Part shown: piece after piece, positions 11,947 to 21,814 of the stretch
How positions within the stretch are numbered: position 1 is the first letter of the stretch
Layout: each line of letters opens with the position of its first letter
DNA from: Hymenochaete sp. R1
Lineage: Eukaryota > Basidiomycota > Agaricomycetes > Hymenochaetales > Hymenochaetaceae
DNA length: 49,717 nucleotides
Direction of reading: 5' to 3'
NCBI GenBank assembly: GCA_019400425.1
Contig: JAFREE010000175.1
Span: 1 to 49,717 of the forward strand
Position numbers and translations under genes: made by a program
Notes under the pieces: model-generated
The model's input: only the letters and a program-made list of their open reading frames with translations
What the model was told of the DNA's origin: nothing
Databases searched by the model: none

Positions 11947-12191
11947 AGCGGACAGGAAAGGTGAAGAAGTAACAAAAATAAGATGTAAGAATACGAAGGT
12001 GCCATTAGAATGCTCCTGCGCTAAAACGTTCAAGACGATGATTGAGAAGGAGAGATTTGAGGTATTCAAGCGAGCAATCCTTATAGAATCTCTATCTGTA
12101 CCTTACACCCAAAGAGTACTTGCCTTGGCACGGAAAGTTTTTGAAGTACCCACATCATCACTCCCGAATCCAAGTGGGGCTCCTACTCGAT

Positions 12192-13555
12192 TCAGACCCG
12201 ACAATTATCTAACTTCACAATCAAAACGTCTTCTGCCCCCGTCTGCACCAACCGATCCATAACCGTTGCAACATCCTTCTTCTCCACCATACTGCTCACA
12301 GCAACCCACTCTCCGTCCTCAAGCGGACTCACCGTCGGTGCCCGACGGCCCGGCGTAATCTGTACACAATTGGGAAGTAGCGCGCGGCGGATGTTATACT
12401 GGCAGAGGACGTAGCGGTTCGAAGCTAGTACACCGGCGATTCGTTTTGTGATGAGGTCGATCAAGGCGGAATTTTGAGAGGATGACGAATCTGAGGATGG
12501 GGGTGAGGTTGGGGTGGGTAGATATGGCGTGGATGGCGTGGATGGTGTTGATGGAGAGGTGGGAGAGTTTGGGTTACGAGGCGAAGTGGATTTGATGAGG
12601 ACAGCCTCTGTGGTGAGGACAGTTGCAATAGCGTGTAGGCCTGCTGCGCGCATGGTATCCCCAGATTCTGCATAGTTTTAATAAGTCAAAGGAACGGATG
12701 TGGGTCTTCATTGGTGGGAACAACATACCGACAAGATCGACTGGATAAATGCGAGCGGTCAATCGTCAGACTATCGTGTTATATTTCACGATACTGAAAC
12801 ACACCAATTCCATCTGCAAGTCCTAACGCACAAGCAGCTTCAACACTTCCACCCACATACTCAATCTGCGTCCTCTTCTCCCCTTCTAACCCACATTCCC
12901 GATCTACATCAGCGAAGTATTTCCCTGCGAGTACTTCAAAGCTCGTCACAACGCGTTTGCCCGCAAGGTCCTTCTCAGATTTATACGGCGATGCCTCGGG
13001 TACTTGTACCTGCAAAGCACATTTACCAAACCCGAGCTTGAGTACCTCGGTGACGTGCGCTTGCATATTAGACTCTAGGATGACGTCGTGACCAGTGATG
13101 CCCAGGTCGACGTTGCCCTTGCCCACGAAAGAGGGAATGTCGGAAGCAGGAAGGAAGACGCTAGATATCTTTTCTATTGAGTGAATGGTTGTATGGAGAT
13201 GCTGTACGACGTACAGGGCGATGTTATGATTCTGGACAAGGGCGACATCGAGGCGATTGTGTCTCCTAAATTGTATGTCCGCACCTTTGGATCCGTACCA
13301 TTGAGAATACCCCATTTAGTTACTCGTGATACAGGCACACGCACCTGCGAGAAGTTCTATGCACTTATCGTGCAAACGTCCTAGTGATGTGATGTAGCAA
13401 ATATATGAGTTCGTCATGTGTGTATGCGCTGAGATTGGCTGCACCTTTCTTTGGTATGGCGAAGAGGAGACGGCCATTCAGAGAGTCCAAATTTACTGAT
13501 CCAAGATTTATCAGAAGTGCTTATTGCTATCGCTAGGGCTGTAAGACCCACTCAT
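12192..13555 (-). CDS. HIS1: ATP phosphoribosyltransferase
   Basis: Seven exons (13555-13552, 13495-13445, 13380-13345, 13284-13215, 13160-12805, 12740-12729, 12667-12192) encode 334 residues. The enzyme joins ATP and PRPP in the first, feedback-controlled step of histidine synthesis. Motifs match the yeast enzyme in order: GRLLFAIPKKGRL, RLDVALVQN, DIPSFVGKG, DLGITGHD, KCALQVQVP, VTSFEVLAGKYFAD, IVDLVESGDTMRAAGL, and a C-terminal regulatory domain with VTPGRRAPT-like ITPGRRAPT and EWVAVSSM. The ACT-like end LDNCRV matches yeast SNCRV. Residues about 203-238 are a Ser/Thr/Pro-rich insert absent from yeast. The first coding exon is only ATGA and the sixth only 12 nt; both are needed to keep MINLDSLNGRLLF and IVDLVESG in frame. 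The 4-nt first exon is the weakest part of the model. Confidence 0.94.
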
Positions 13556-14049
13556 TTCGTAGCGGTGGACAAGTGGTATTACCGGGTATAATGATGAAAG
13601 CAAGTCAACCCGGGGTCGTTTTACGCTGGCGGTAATTTTCGCGTGTCGATCACTTAATTTAGGCGCTTGAACGGGCGCTAATTACAGTGACTCACACATA
13701 CCTTAACCCAGACCCAGACCCAGACCCACAGAAGTGCGTTGTAAAAAATCCAATCATTTTAAGCTCAAGAGATTAATATTGCCCCGTAAGTTTACTAATC
13801 GCTCATTTTCCTTTAATATAAGGTATCTTCAAGCTTATTACACACAACCCAGTACTTGGTCCCGAGCGATATACGGTAAGCATACCACCTGCAGTCACGT
13901 CCCGCCGGCTGATGCCTTCCTCTCCTCTCTACACTTGTATCCTCGGTATTGAGATCTCCCACCCCCCTCGTTGACTGCGAATAAGTTGTAGTCTAGGTCT
14001 TCTTTTCGGAAATCATGAACTGTAATCAATACGGAACCACGGTGTCATC
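13556..14049. other. Intergenic region upstream of HIS1
   Basis: 494 bp holding the HIS1 promoter (read leftwards). It also contains a (CCCAGA) repeat at 13707-13728. A small perfect inverted repeat, CGAAGTT-C-AACTTCG (14049-14063), sits at its right edge. No gene is supported. Confidence 0.5.
13707..13728. repeat. (CCCAGA)3.7 microsatellite
   Basis: Three and two-thirds perfect copies of CCCAGA, lying upstream of HIS1 in non-coding DNA. Confidence 0.85.
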
Positions 14050-14930
14050 GAAGTTCAACTTCGTCAAATGGGGCACATTAGTCTCGGGCCAACCGGTCCC
14101 AAGAGTAGAGACAGGGAAGTGAAAACGTCACGGCGTACACAGGTTATTGTCGCTCACGATGCTTTTACATTAGCATTGCAAGCAATCGACTCGATAGGTA
14201 AACGGCAACGTTCTGGCACTTTCTGTTGAGGACGTGAAGAAGTATCGGTATACTGGAAAAGTTCCTCAAAACCACCTAGTTTCCACGGAAGAGACATCAA
14301 ACGATGAGGAAGATCATCCCGTTATGAAGCAGACTGTGGACTACTTCAAGCAGAGAAGGCCGTGATGGACCGTGCAGATGAGGCTCCGGTGCGAGTGATC
14401 GATCTCAATGACGCTCGTGCCATCGATGGATCGAAGTACTGTGCCATGACCATCAAAAACCCGGATGCTCATTCTAGGGCAACAAAGTCACTGTCCGCCC
14501 CTTCATGCTCCCATCCAGGAGGAGAAACAGTGGAATGTTGCGGACCGCGCAGACCATGCCTTAAGGCTTGATCTGCTCATTGCCAGCGCGCTGCACATGG
14601 GTTATTCTGCCGAAGTCCTCAGATTATCAAGGAAGGCCGAACGCAAATTTTCATAGTGTGCTAGTCTTCTAGTCTTGAACTTGTAGAGGCGGGGCGTTAC
14701 GAAGACGTTGATAATCCTCTCTTCAATGCTAAGTTAGAGGACATGAACGAAGACAAGAGAGACAGCAGTGCTAAAATAATAATCAGATGGTTTACCAAAA
14801 TCGCGAAATCGCGTACAGCCGCCACCGACTCGTGTGATACTGTCGGAGAAAAGATCTAACGGTGACCTGACCTGCTGAAGAAGGCTGGTGACATTCACAC
14901 ACACGTTGAAGGAGCGACGGTAAGAGATGA
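14050..14930 (+). pseudogene. Decayed copy of the orphan gene at 45347-46615
   Basis: Short coding pieces in different forward frames line up in the same order with the intact protein at 45347-46615. Piece by piece: PKSRDRE against PKSRKKE; EDVKKY against EDMKKY; HPVMKQTVDYFK against TPVAKQIVDYVK; VIDLNDARAIDGSKYC against VSELDHTRIVDELKYY; EEKQWNVADRADHALRL against EERQWSAADRAEHAQRL; YEDVDNPLFNAKLEDM against IDIVEPFPNVKFENM; and IRWFTKIAKS against SRWLMKLSRS. Between pieces the frame shifts several times and in-frame stops occur (for example after FCxGRG near 14228 and after KQRRP near 14365). No open frame spans it, so it is a pseudogene. The family function is unknown. The left limit is the first plausible match and the right limit the last. 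Confidence 0.85.
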
Positions 14931-16979
14931 GCATGGCGAGTCGAATGATCGGAGGACAGTTAGTCACACCGTAAATCGGCTTAGGCAGTGTAAGGAGCTG
15001 GAAGGAGCTGGCCAAAAAGTGGACAATGCGAGGTCAACTCAGAGAACGACGTTGACGATGGATAAGAGGTCAAGAAAATTTGGAGCCGTGTACCGGCGGT
15101 CCAGATATTTATAGCACTGGCATAACTTTTAGGGAAGGGTTTCAGGTCAAGATAAACTACAAGAAGACAAAGATAGATGGCATTTTGGCGTAGGCGGCTT
15201 TCCATGCTTACCTTACATGCATTCTAAAGTTTCCGGAAACTCCTTCAAGTTATTGAAGTGTAGTTCAACGAGCGCACGATGACCCGCTCACAAAAAGGAT
15301 CACGGGCTCCCCTCCTCCCTTTCTTTTAAAAAGAAGTCTTCGTAAAAGCCGCGGACATGAACCACGTATAGTACGTAGATTCACGGACCGGATATTCTTG
15401 ACAGAGGCGATTGATTCTTTCCATCTTGAAAAGTGAAGGATTTAAGTGCTTTGCATCGTGCCTGTATACAAGGGTCAGCGATACCTGGCTAAAGAAAGCA
15501 CGGCTCTAAAACGCTTGCTCAGACCGGACGCACCAAAAAGCGGGGCGTCTTCGTCTCCAGAAAGCCGGAAGCATCAGGAGCCCCGTTGAGGTCTCAATAA
15601 GAACCCCCGCCTGGCGAGTGGAGGAGTGGAAGAGGTTCGGAGAAGACCGCGTAAAAGTTCGGAGAAAGGCCTTCGCGAAACTCGGTCTATTCAGGCTGTT
15701 TTCGTAGAGTCTTTTGAGGTGGATGTATCGAAGAATCGAGTGTTCACCTGCTCTTGGCTTGGCCTTGTGATCGGAGGTGTTTTGCAGGCTTCTGCCAGTG
15801 CTTTGGCCCGACTTGTGGCTCTGGTCGTCACGAGTACCTTTCTTTCGAAGAGGTCATAGTGCAAGCGCTACTGCAACCGACTGCCCAAAAGGACGACGAC
15901 ATGATGGTGCTGAATGAGGTGAGTGCTTTGCATCACACAACGTCTATACGATGTGATATCTCAAGTTTCCCGGACACGATCTAAACGCCGTTGCGTTCGA
16001 CACCATACCGCAACACATACAGTTTTACAAGCCAATATCTTTTTGCTATCAGCAACGATGATAGAGGAATATCCGCATAGAATACTCACAAGAACCTGTC
16101 CGAGATTTCGACGACAACCATTCAATAAAGATGAGTCAGTGGGTCTTGGCGATTCTGCGGTCCCGACGCTGTCTCCGAGGTTGTGGACGATGCGTTATCG
16201 GTTAAGTCATGAGCGGCTCGCCGCGGTCCGCCACAGGAGATGCAAAGTCGTTGAAGTATGATAGAGGGCTGATAAGGGCATGTTGTTTGATATTGAAACT
16301 TGCGATAGAAGGGATGGTACTGACGTTTTCGAATTCGGAGATGTTCCTGAGTAAGTACTATTCTCTGCTTGCGCCAAAGAACTGAGCTCAACTGGCATTG
16401 ACACTATAGTTCTTCTAAGCGCATGTCACTGACGAAGGGCCGGTCAGTAGACTGTTGTGCCCAAAAGTAAATCAATGCTATGTACGCTTAGTTAAGCTGA
16501 AGCAATGAGACGTACGTGTTCTTTCAAGCGCTAATTCTCCGGTGACTCACAATAGACAGTCGCCTTTTACACTGGAGTCATTGAAGAAGCGGAATGTGTT
16601 ATCGTTCCGTACATTCACTCAGTATTTCGTTTGCAGGTTTGAGGGACTTGAGCATCTACCGTCAACCGCCGCGATGATGAACTTAGACCAAGCCGCGTCC
16701 GCAGTTGATGAATGCTTAGATAATTAAAATGACATAAGAAAATAACAAGGCCAAATAGAGCTCCTCGTTCCCACCAACGCGCCCAAATCCCCTTTCGTCG
16801 CCGTCGCCATCCCTCGCTTCTCTCCACCATCGCCTTCAACGTCGTCCGCGTTTTCGTCAGTGACAAGCTCAACATTGAATTTGACGTGCTCGACTTTCAG
16901 CGCATTTCCGAGTCTATCGATCCTCTTCTTTTCGTCGAATTGAGTCCTTGGGGCCACATAAACCTTCCCATCAACGACG
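14931..16979. other. Gene-poor region upstream of ROT1
   Basis: Two kilobases without a gene I can support. Open frames such as 15626-15859 (+) and 16122-16391 (-) are short, unrelated to each other and lack domains. The last 250 bp before 16980 is pyrimidine-rich and is the presumed ROT1 promoter and leader. The stretch next to the pseudogene may be further decayed sequence. Confidence 0.5.
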
Positions 16980-17852
16980 ATGTACGCACGGCATATCCTC
17001 ACCGTCGTTGCCGCCTTTCTTTCGACCGCTCTTCAGCCCACTGTGGCCCAGGACATCGTCTACGATAGCATACACAATAAGACACCTATCATTGGAACTT
17101 GGTCGTCGGGGGCGAAGAACGTTGTGACTGGATCGGTGCGTAACGCTCAGTTGTTCGTTTCGTTCTCAGCTGACCCATTGACGTCTTCCTGTAGGGCTTC
17201 GCAAATCCGCTGAACGTGTCCTTCAACTATCCTGCGACCTCTGGTGTCTCTTACTCTTTGTATGTCTGAATGCAGCCAAAAACCCAGTTTATCCAGAACT
17301 TATGAGGATGATTTTAGCTCTTCTGATGGATACTACGAGATTGCACGGTATCGCTTCACCTCAAACGCTTCCCAGCCCACTTGCATTACTGGCGTCCTCA
17401 ATTGGGCGCACGGTACATATGATCTCTTGGGAAATGGGTCCATCATCATGACACCTTTCGGTGACGGCTACCAGCAAGTCCAGGACCCCTGTGCCGCCGT
17501 CTCCAACTTCTTTGAAAACTTCAACTACACCGAGCGCTACAACTCTTGGCGTATCTTCCAGGACCCGACAGACGGTTACAAGTTGCATCTTTTTGAGTTT
17601 GACGACTCGCCTGTTGCTCCGATGTTCCAGGTTTCGACGCAACCCAACATGCTTCCGACCCAATTACTCAGGAACGTCACGGGCTCGTTCACTACGCAGG
17701 ACGGCTTCGTCACACCGGACAGGAAACGGATGGTCAGGCGCGGCGTGCCGGAGCTGTTTGCAAAGCGCTCCGCGGCGAGCAGGTCTCAGTCGTTGTGGGA
17801 GGCTGGGGTGATGCTGGGTGTCGTGGCAGGGTTCACACTTGTGGCGCTATAA
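16980..17852 (+). CDS. ROT1: ROT1-like endoplasmic reticulum chaperone
   Basis: Three exons (16980-17135, 17195-17259, 17318-17852) encode 251 residues. Yeast Rot1 is an essential ER membrane-anchored chaperone needed for glycoprotein folding, beta-1,6-glucan and cell wall synthesis. Residues 1-23 are a signal peptide ending TVAQ. Family landmarks follow in order: IIGTWSSGAKNVVTG, FANPLNVSFNYP, GVSYSFSSDGYYEIARY, GVLNWAHGTYDLLGNGSI, MTPFGDGYQQVQDPC, WRIFQDPTDGYKLHLFEFD and NMLPTQLL. Several N-glycosylation sequons (NVS, NAS, NGS, NYT, NVT) fit a lumenal domain. The C-terminus ends in a hydrophobic helix (about 20 residues) with no lumenal tail, as in yeast. The length equals the yeast protein (about 256). 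Confidence 0.93.
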
Positions 17853-19886
17853 TCGGTTGGCGGTCTCTTGGACTGTCGTTGATTGCCCGCTCTGGCTTTC
17901 GTTATTGTGTTCTACACAACTTATTCTTGTCTTTCCCGCCCTAATACGATTTATGGACTCAGGACTTTACTTCCCTCCCCGCCTTCCCTCCCTTTCCCTT
18001 CATCTGTGCGCCAGTGATGAATTCATATCCGCCGCTTCCACACCTTAGACACTTTACCTTCAATTTAGCCTTGGATGTGTCTGGTACGCCCCACCATTTT
18101 TCAGGTCGAGAACCGCTTGGTTCTTGACGATTAAATGTAGATGGACTTTCCTCTGTCGTGAGCCATATGCATTTTTTCTGCTCATACCCAACCCTGCTTG
18201 TGGCCAGCCCCCCTTCTTCAAAGTTCCTTCGTCCGTATGGGTCTCTTTGTCGTTCCTTACACTTTCCAGTCGCTCCTTGAATTTACCATTTGAATTGTTT
18301 TCATAGTATCTCTTCTTTCTTTCTTTGACTCTGAAGCAATAGTGGTCCTCGCTTTTCTCTCCTAGAACTCAACGTAACATTTCGAGATATCGTGTTTTTC
18401 TTTGTTCTAATGGGAGAAATCTTGGACCTTGTACGCATGTGTGAAATCACATCCTCTCTTAGTCTAGTTGTGTATTCGTTTGACCCTTTGTCGGCTCTGG
18501 GGAGGGGTTCGTAGTCGATGACTCGAGGTGTGTGTGGTTGTTACTGCAGTGGGCAACTTGGGCCGAGCGATGCGCTGGCCCGCTTCTACTGGTCATAACG
18601 ATGAACCGTGAGTGTGCGGCGTGTGTCGTGCGTACACATGTGTGTTTGACCACTTGACATATCCATCGAACTCGTGTTTTTATCAATGTTGTCAGCTTCC
18701 GACAAGAGGCTGACGGTAGCTTTGGCCGGTTGTTGCGATCGGGACGCGTCAAGTAGTAGTTAAGACTTGCATGCGCCACGGACGTCCTGGTAGCCGCCTT
18801 ACATGCTCTGTGTCTCCTTACTTGATCACTACAGAATATGGCATCTAAATGTATTGGTGCATTGAGCATCTTAACAACTTACTAGCCAACAGCTAGTTTA
18901 GAGAGCAGTAGTACACAGAAAAAAGGCAAGAAAAGTCTTCAGGAAGAAAAAAAAGTTCGTCTCGATGGGATAAGGGAAGTCAAGGACAAAGAACTTGAAA
19001 CTTGAGGAAGCAGAAAAAAGGTACATTATTATGGCATTGGGATGAAGTACATTGAGGACAGTTTGATTGCGTACGGAATCACTGAAGAAGGAATAGATGG
19101 AAGAACACAACGGACTGGGTGAACGTGGGAACGGGAATGAGGGCAGGCGCTGGTGAAGCGTAGAGTCAAAACCGGGATAGGTTACGAAAAGAAAAACAGG
19201 CAGTGGTGTGAACACGTCGTGGAGGGTCATGAGGAAAGAAATGCATAAAGTCGAAGTCGATGCGTCATCAGGAGAATCAGAAATAGAGGCGGTGATAACA
19301 CGAACGGAGAACAAAAATAGAATGACTGGCATACAGTGGTGGCATGAATCCAGCGCACCTAGCACGGAGGGCCATCGAGATGGCGGTAAAGCTTGTTCAA
19401 GACTTTACGAAGCTCCGATATGTTCTATGACATGCGACATATGAATTGATCCGTTGAATTGGCGAGTCGGAGGAATGGACGGCACACGAAATGCAAGATA
19501 TTCTTGTCGACAAGGCGAACTCCACTCCGCAGCAGTGTGAAAGTCGTCGAACGTAGCGTCCTTGCTCTCCTTGAGATACCGAGATAAGTTTTGACCGTGC
19601 TCCTGTCTCCTTAAGATCCGTGGTTCCCTTTGATACCGAAGCACACCGTCCCGAAAGCTTGTTCGGAATTGCTTATCGCGGTGTTAACCTCGATGTCCCC
19701 AAATCGGACCCAAATTGATACCGCGCACCCGTTGTTTATCGTTCCCAAAGTCCAAAGACCCTTAACGCGCAAAGTTTCGCTTCGCACTTCCCAAACTTGA
19801 CCCATACTCCAAGTATAGCATCCAAACCCACGTTCGCATCCACGGTCCCGGATTCACACAGCCAAGCGCACCGCCGTCGGGCCGCC
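17853..19886. other. Long intergenic region between ROT1 and proteasome beta6 3' ends
   Basis: About 2 kb between convergent genes. The left 500 bp is T-rich and probably ROT1 3' UTR. The largest open frames (18459-18869 and 18898-19365, both minus) are low-complexity Ser/Phe/Leu-rich products of a purine-rich strand and carry no domain. I see no gene. Confidence 0.5.
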
Positions 19887-21814
19887 TCAATCCTTCTTTA
19901 GCTCTGACCGAATAACGAAGACACGTTCTCCGTCGGCGTGGCTGGTGAGCTCTTGAACGGTCGCGCCCCGAAGGTTTTGTAGACCCTGAGGAGATCGACC
20001 TTTCGCAAAGACGACGTACATCTCGAGCCCATCTCCAACCTGATGTCAGTATTGTTCGGGAAGAGGGCAACGTGCAAAAACAACAGCCAACAAGTGATCA
20101 AATGCCGGGTACGTAGTCCCGAGGTATAAGTCCGGGAATGATAAGAGACGTTGGATCGATTGTGTTGAAGACACAGTCAACATGTTGTGATTTGTTTGAA
20201 GACAAATGGAAGCCATAGGTGAATGATGCATTGCGCGGCGTGCGATCCGAGTGGAGTGGGTTAATGCATTGGTGGTCGAAAACGTGTGTTTTGTGAAAAC
20301 GAGGGCATCAGAACGACACAACAACCGGTCGACCGTTAGTACCGCGCCAGATCCGGATAAGTGGGAGCGGTGCAAGGGGCAGAGGGCGGGCCAGAAGTGA
20401 TATATTTTGCAGATAAGCGGAAAATTATCGGTCAGTTAAAATTTACTCAGACATGAAAGTAATAGGAAAGGAAAGGGGAGAAATCACAAAAAGGCGGGTA
20501 GGAAGTTTTGGCTTGAAAATCACACGAACCTCAATGTGCCTTTCTGTTGCGCTCGTAAAGCTATCCGTAACAAGGGAAAGTACACGCTCCAGGGGAACAT
20601 GAGTAGGATGTCCACCTTCGGGCGGGACTTGGTTCTTGAAGTAGATCTAAAAACGTCAAATCGTCAGTAAGGATTAATAAGAAACAGAGTTTAAGCACGG
20701 GCACATGACAGCCCATGGTCAGTGAGCGTGGTGTAGAAGGCTTACTTGGTTATCCAAGAACGGTTGCACTAGTGCCTGGGCGGCACCCGCGGCACGACAT
20801 GTCTCTCGTTCGTACGAACCAACAGGGTCAAAAGAGTACACGGCACCCGAGCCTACGTTGTACGAACACCGCAAGCAAATAGGTGCAGTTATCAAGGAAC
20901 GTAGAAGTTAGAGAACAGATATCCGCCATTATTCAAGTATCCGGCGGGAAGATGCATCAAGCGCGAGTAAAAATGGCGAGTCGACGATCCGGGGTAAAAA
21001 CGCGTCATGCATTTATTGCACGCGTGATATACCATGCATCAACGTCGGAAGCAAGTTACGCAACAACGGCGGATGAGAGTCGGACGGTTTGTAAGGGTGT
21101 GATTGTGGCGCATTGAGGGCGACATGGGAATAATAGAAAAAAGTATAGAGGGAGAAAAATCGGTCAGTGTGTGCCATGCATGCGGAAGAGCCAAATGATG
21201 GGGTGATGGCGACTGGATGGTTTAAAGAAAACCCCATGATACAATGATGAGAGAAAATAGGGCAACATACCGTCTTCCTCAATTCCTCCGAGAATGTTGT
21301 AGACGTAGTACGGGAAAAAGCGCTGGGCGTAAAGCATAGTTTGAATCAAGCGAGCGATAGCACGGAGCGGCATGTCTTTGGCGTGCGCGTGGCGGTACCA
21401 CTGTCGGGAGAGGTGACGGATACAGACATTAGAGAACTTGAGTATGAAGTGGTAAAAGATGAGCTAGTCAAGCTGACCTCTAACCGCTGCTTCACCTTCC
21501 GGACAAACACATTTCCATCTGCAGCGAAGCCATTGACAGCAAGTACTGCTTTGTCCGTCCTGTAAGGAGTGACAATACGCGTCAGCCTGTAACAAACCCT
21601 GATTATGATATCGACAGGCTTACAGCCGGAAGACTTTGGGAGCATAACGCGTCTGGATGCTGAACCCTTCTGTCTGACGCGTATCTCCTGCAATGACCGA
21701 GAAGTCTTTGCCTGCGATGGCGAGAATGGTACCTCCGTTGTCACCGTACGGATCGAAATGTCTCTGCATCGGATTTGCAGCATACTGCTGAGGAATAGCG
21801 GTCGTTCCAGGCAT
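19887..21814 (-). CDS. PRE7: 20S proteasome subunit beta-6
   Basis: Six exons (21814-21624, 21559-21478, 21400-21271, 20852-20746, 20646-20530, 20039-19887) encode 259 residues. It is a non-catalytic beta-ring subunit of the proteasome core. Match to yeast Pre7 is clear throughout: [94 protein letters not shown]. The residue at the position of the catalytic threonine lies within GGTI of an unprocessed-type subunit, as expected for beta6. Introns 3 (418 nt) and 5 (490 nt) are far longer than the 47-100 nt usual in this window. I searched both by eye for snoRNA boxes and found none convincing. Confidence 0.95.

Noticed and set aside
18898..19365. 155-codon minus-strand open frame rich in Phe, Leu and Ser
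   Set aside because: It is the translation of a purine/pyrimidine-biased strand, has no domain or clear signal peptide, and no splice-supported extension.
20040..20529. Possible box C/D snoRNA in the long proteasome beta6 intron
   Set aside because: No properly spaced TGATGA and CTGA boxes with a closing stem on the sense strand.
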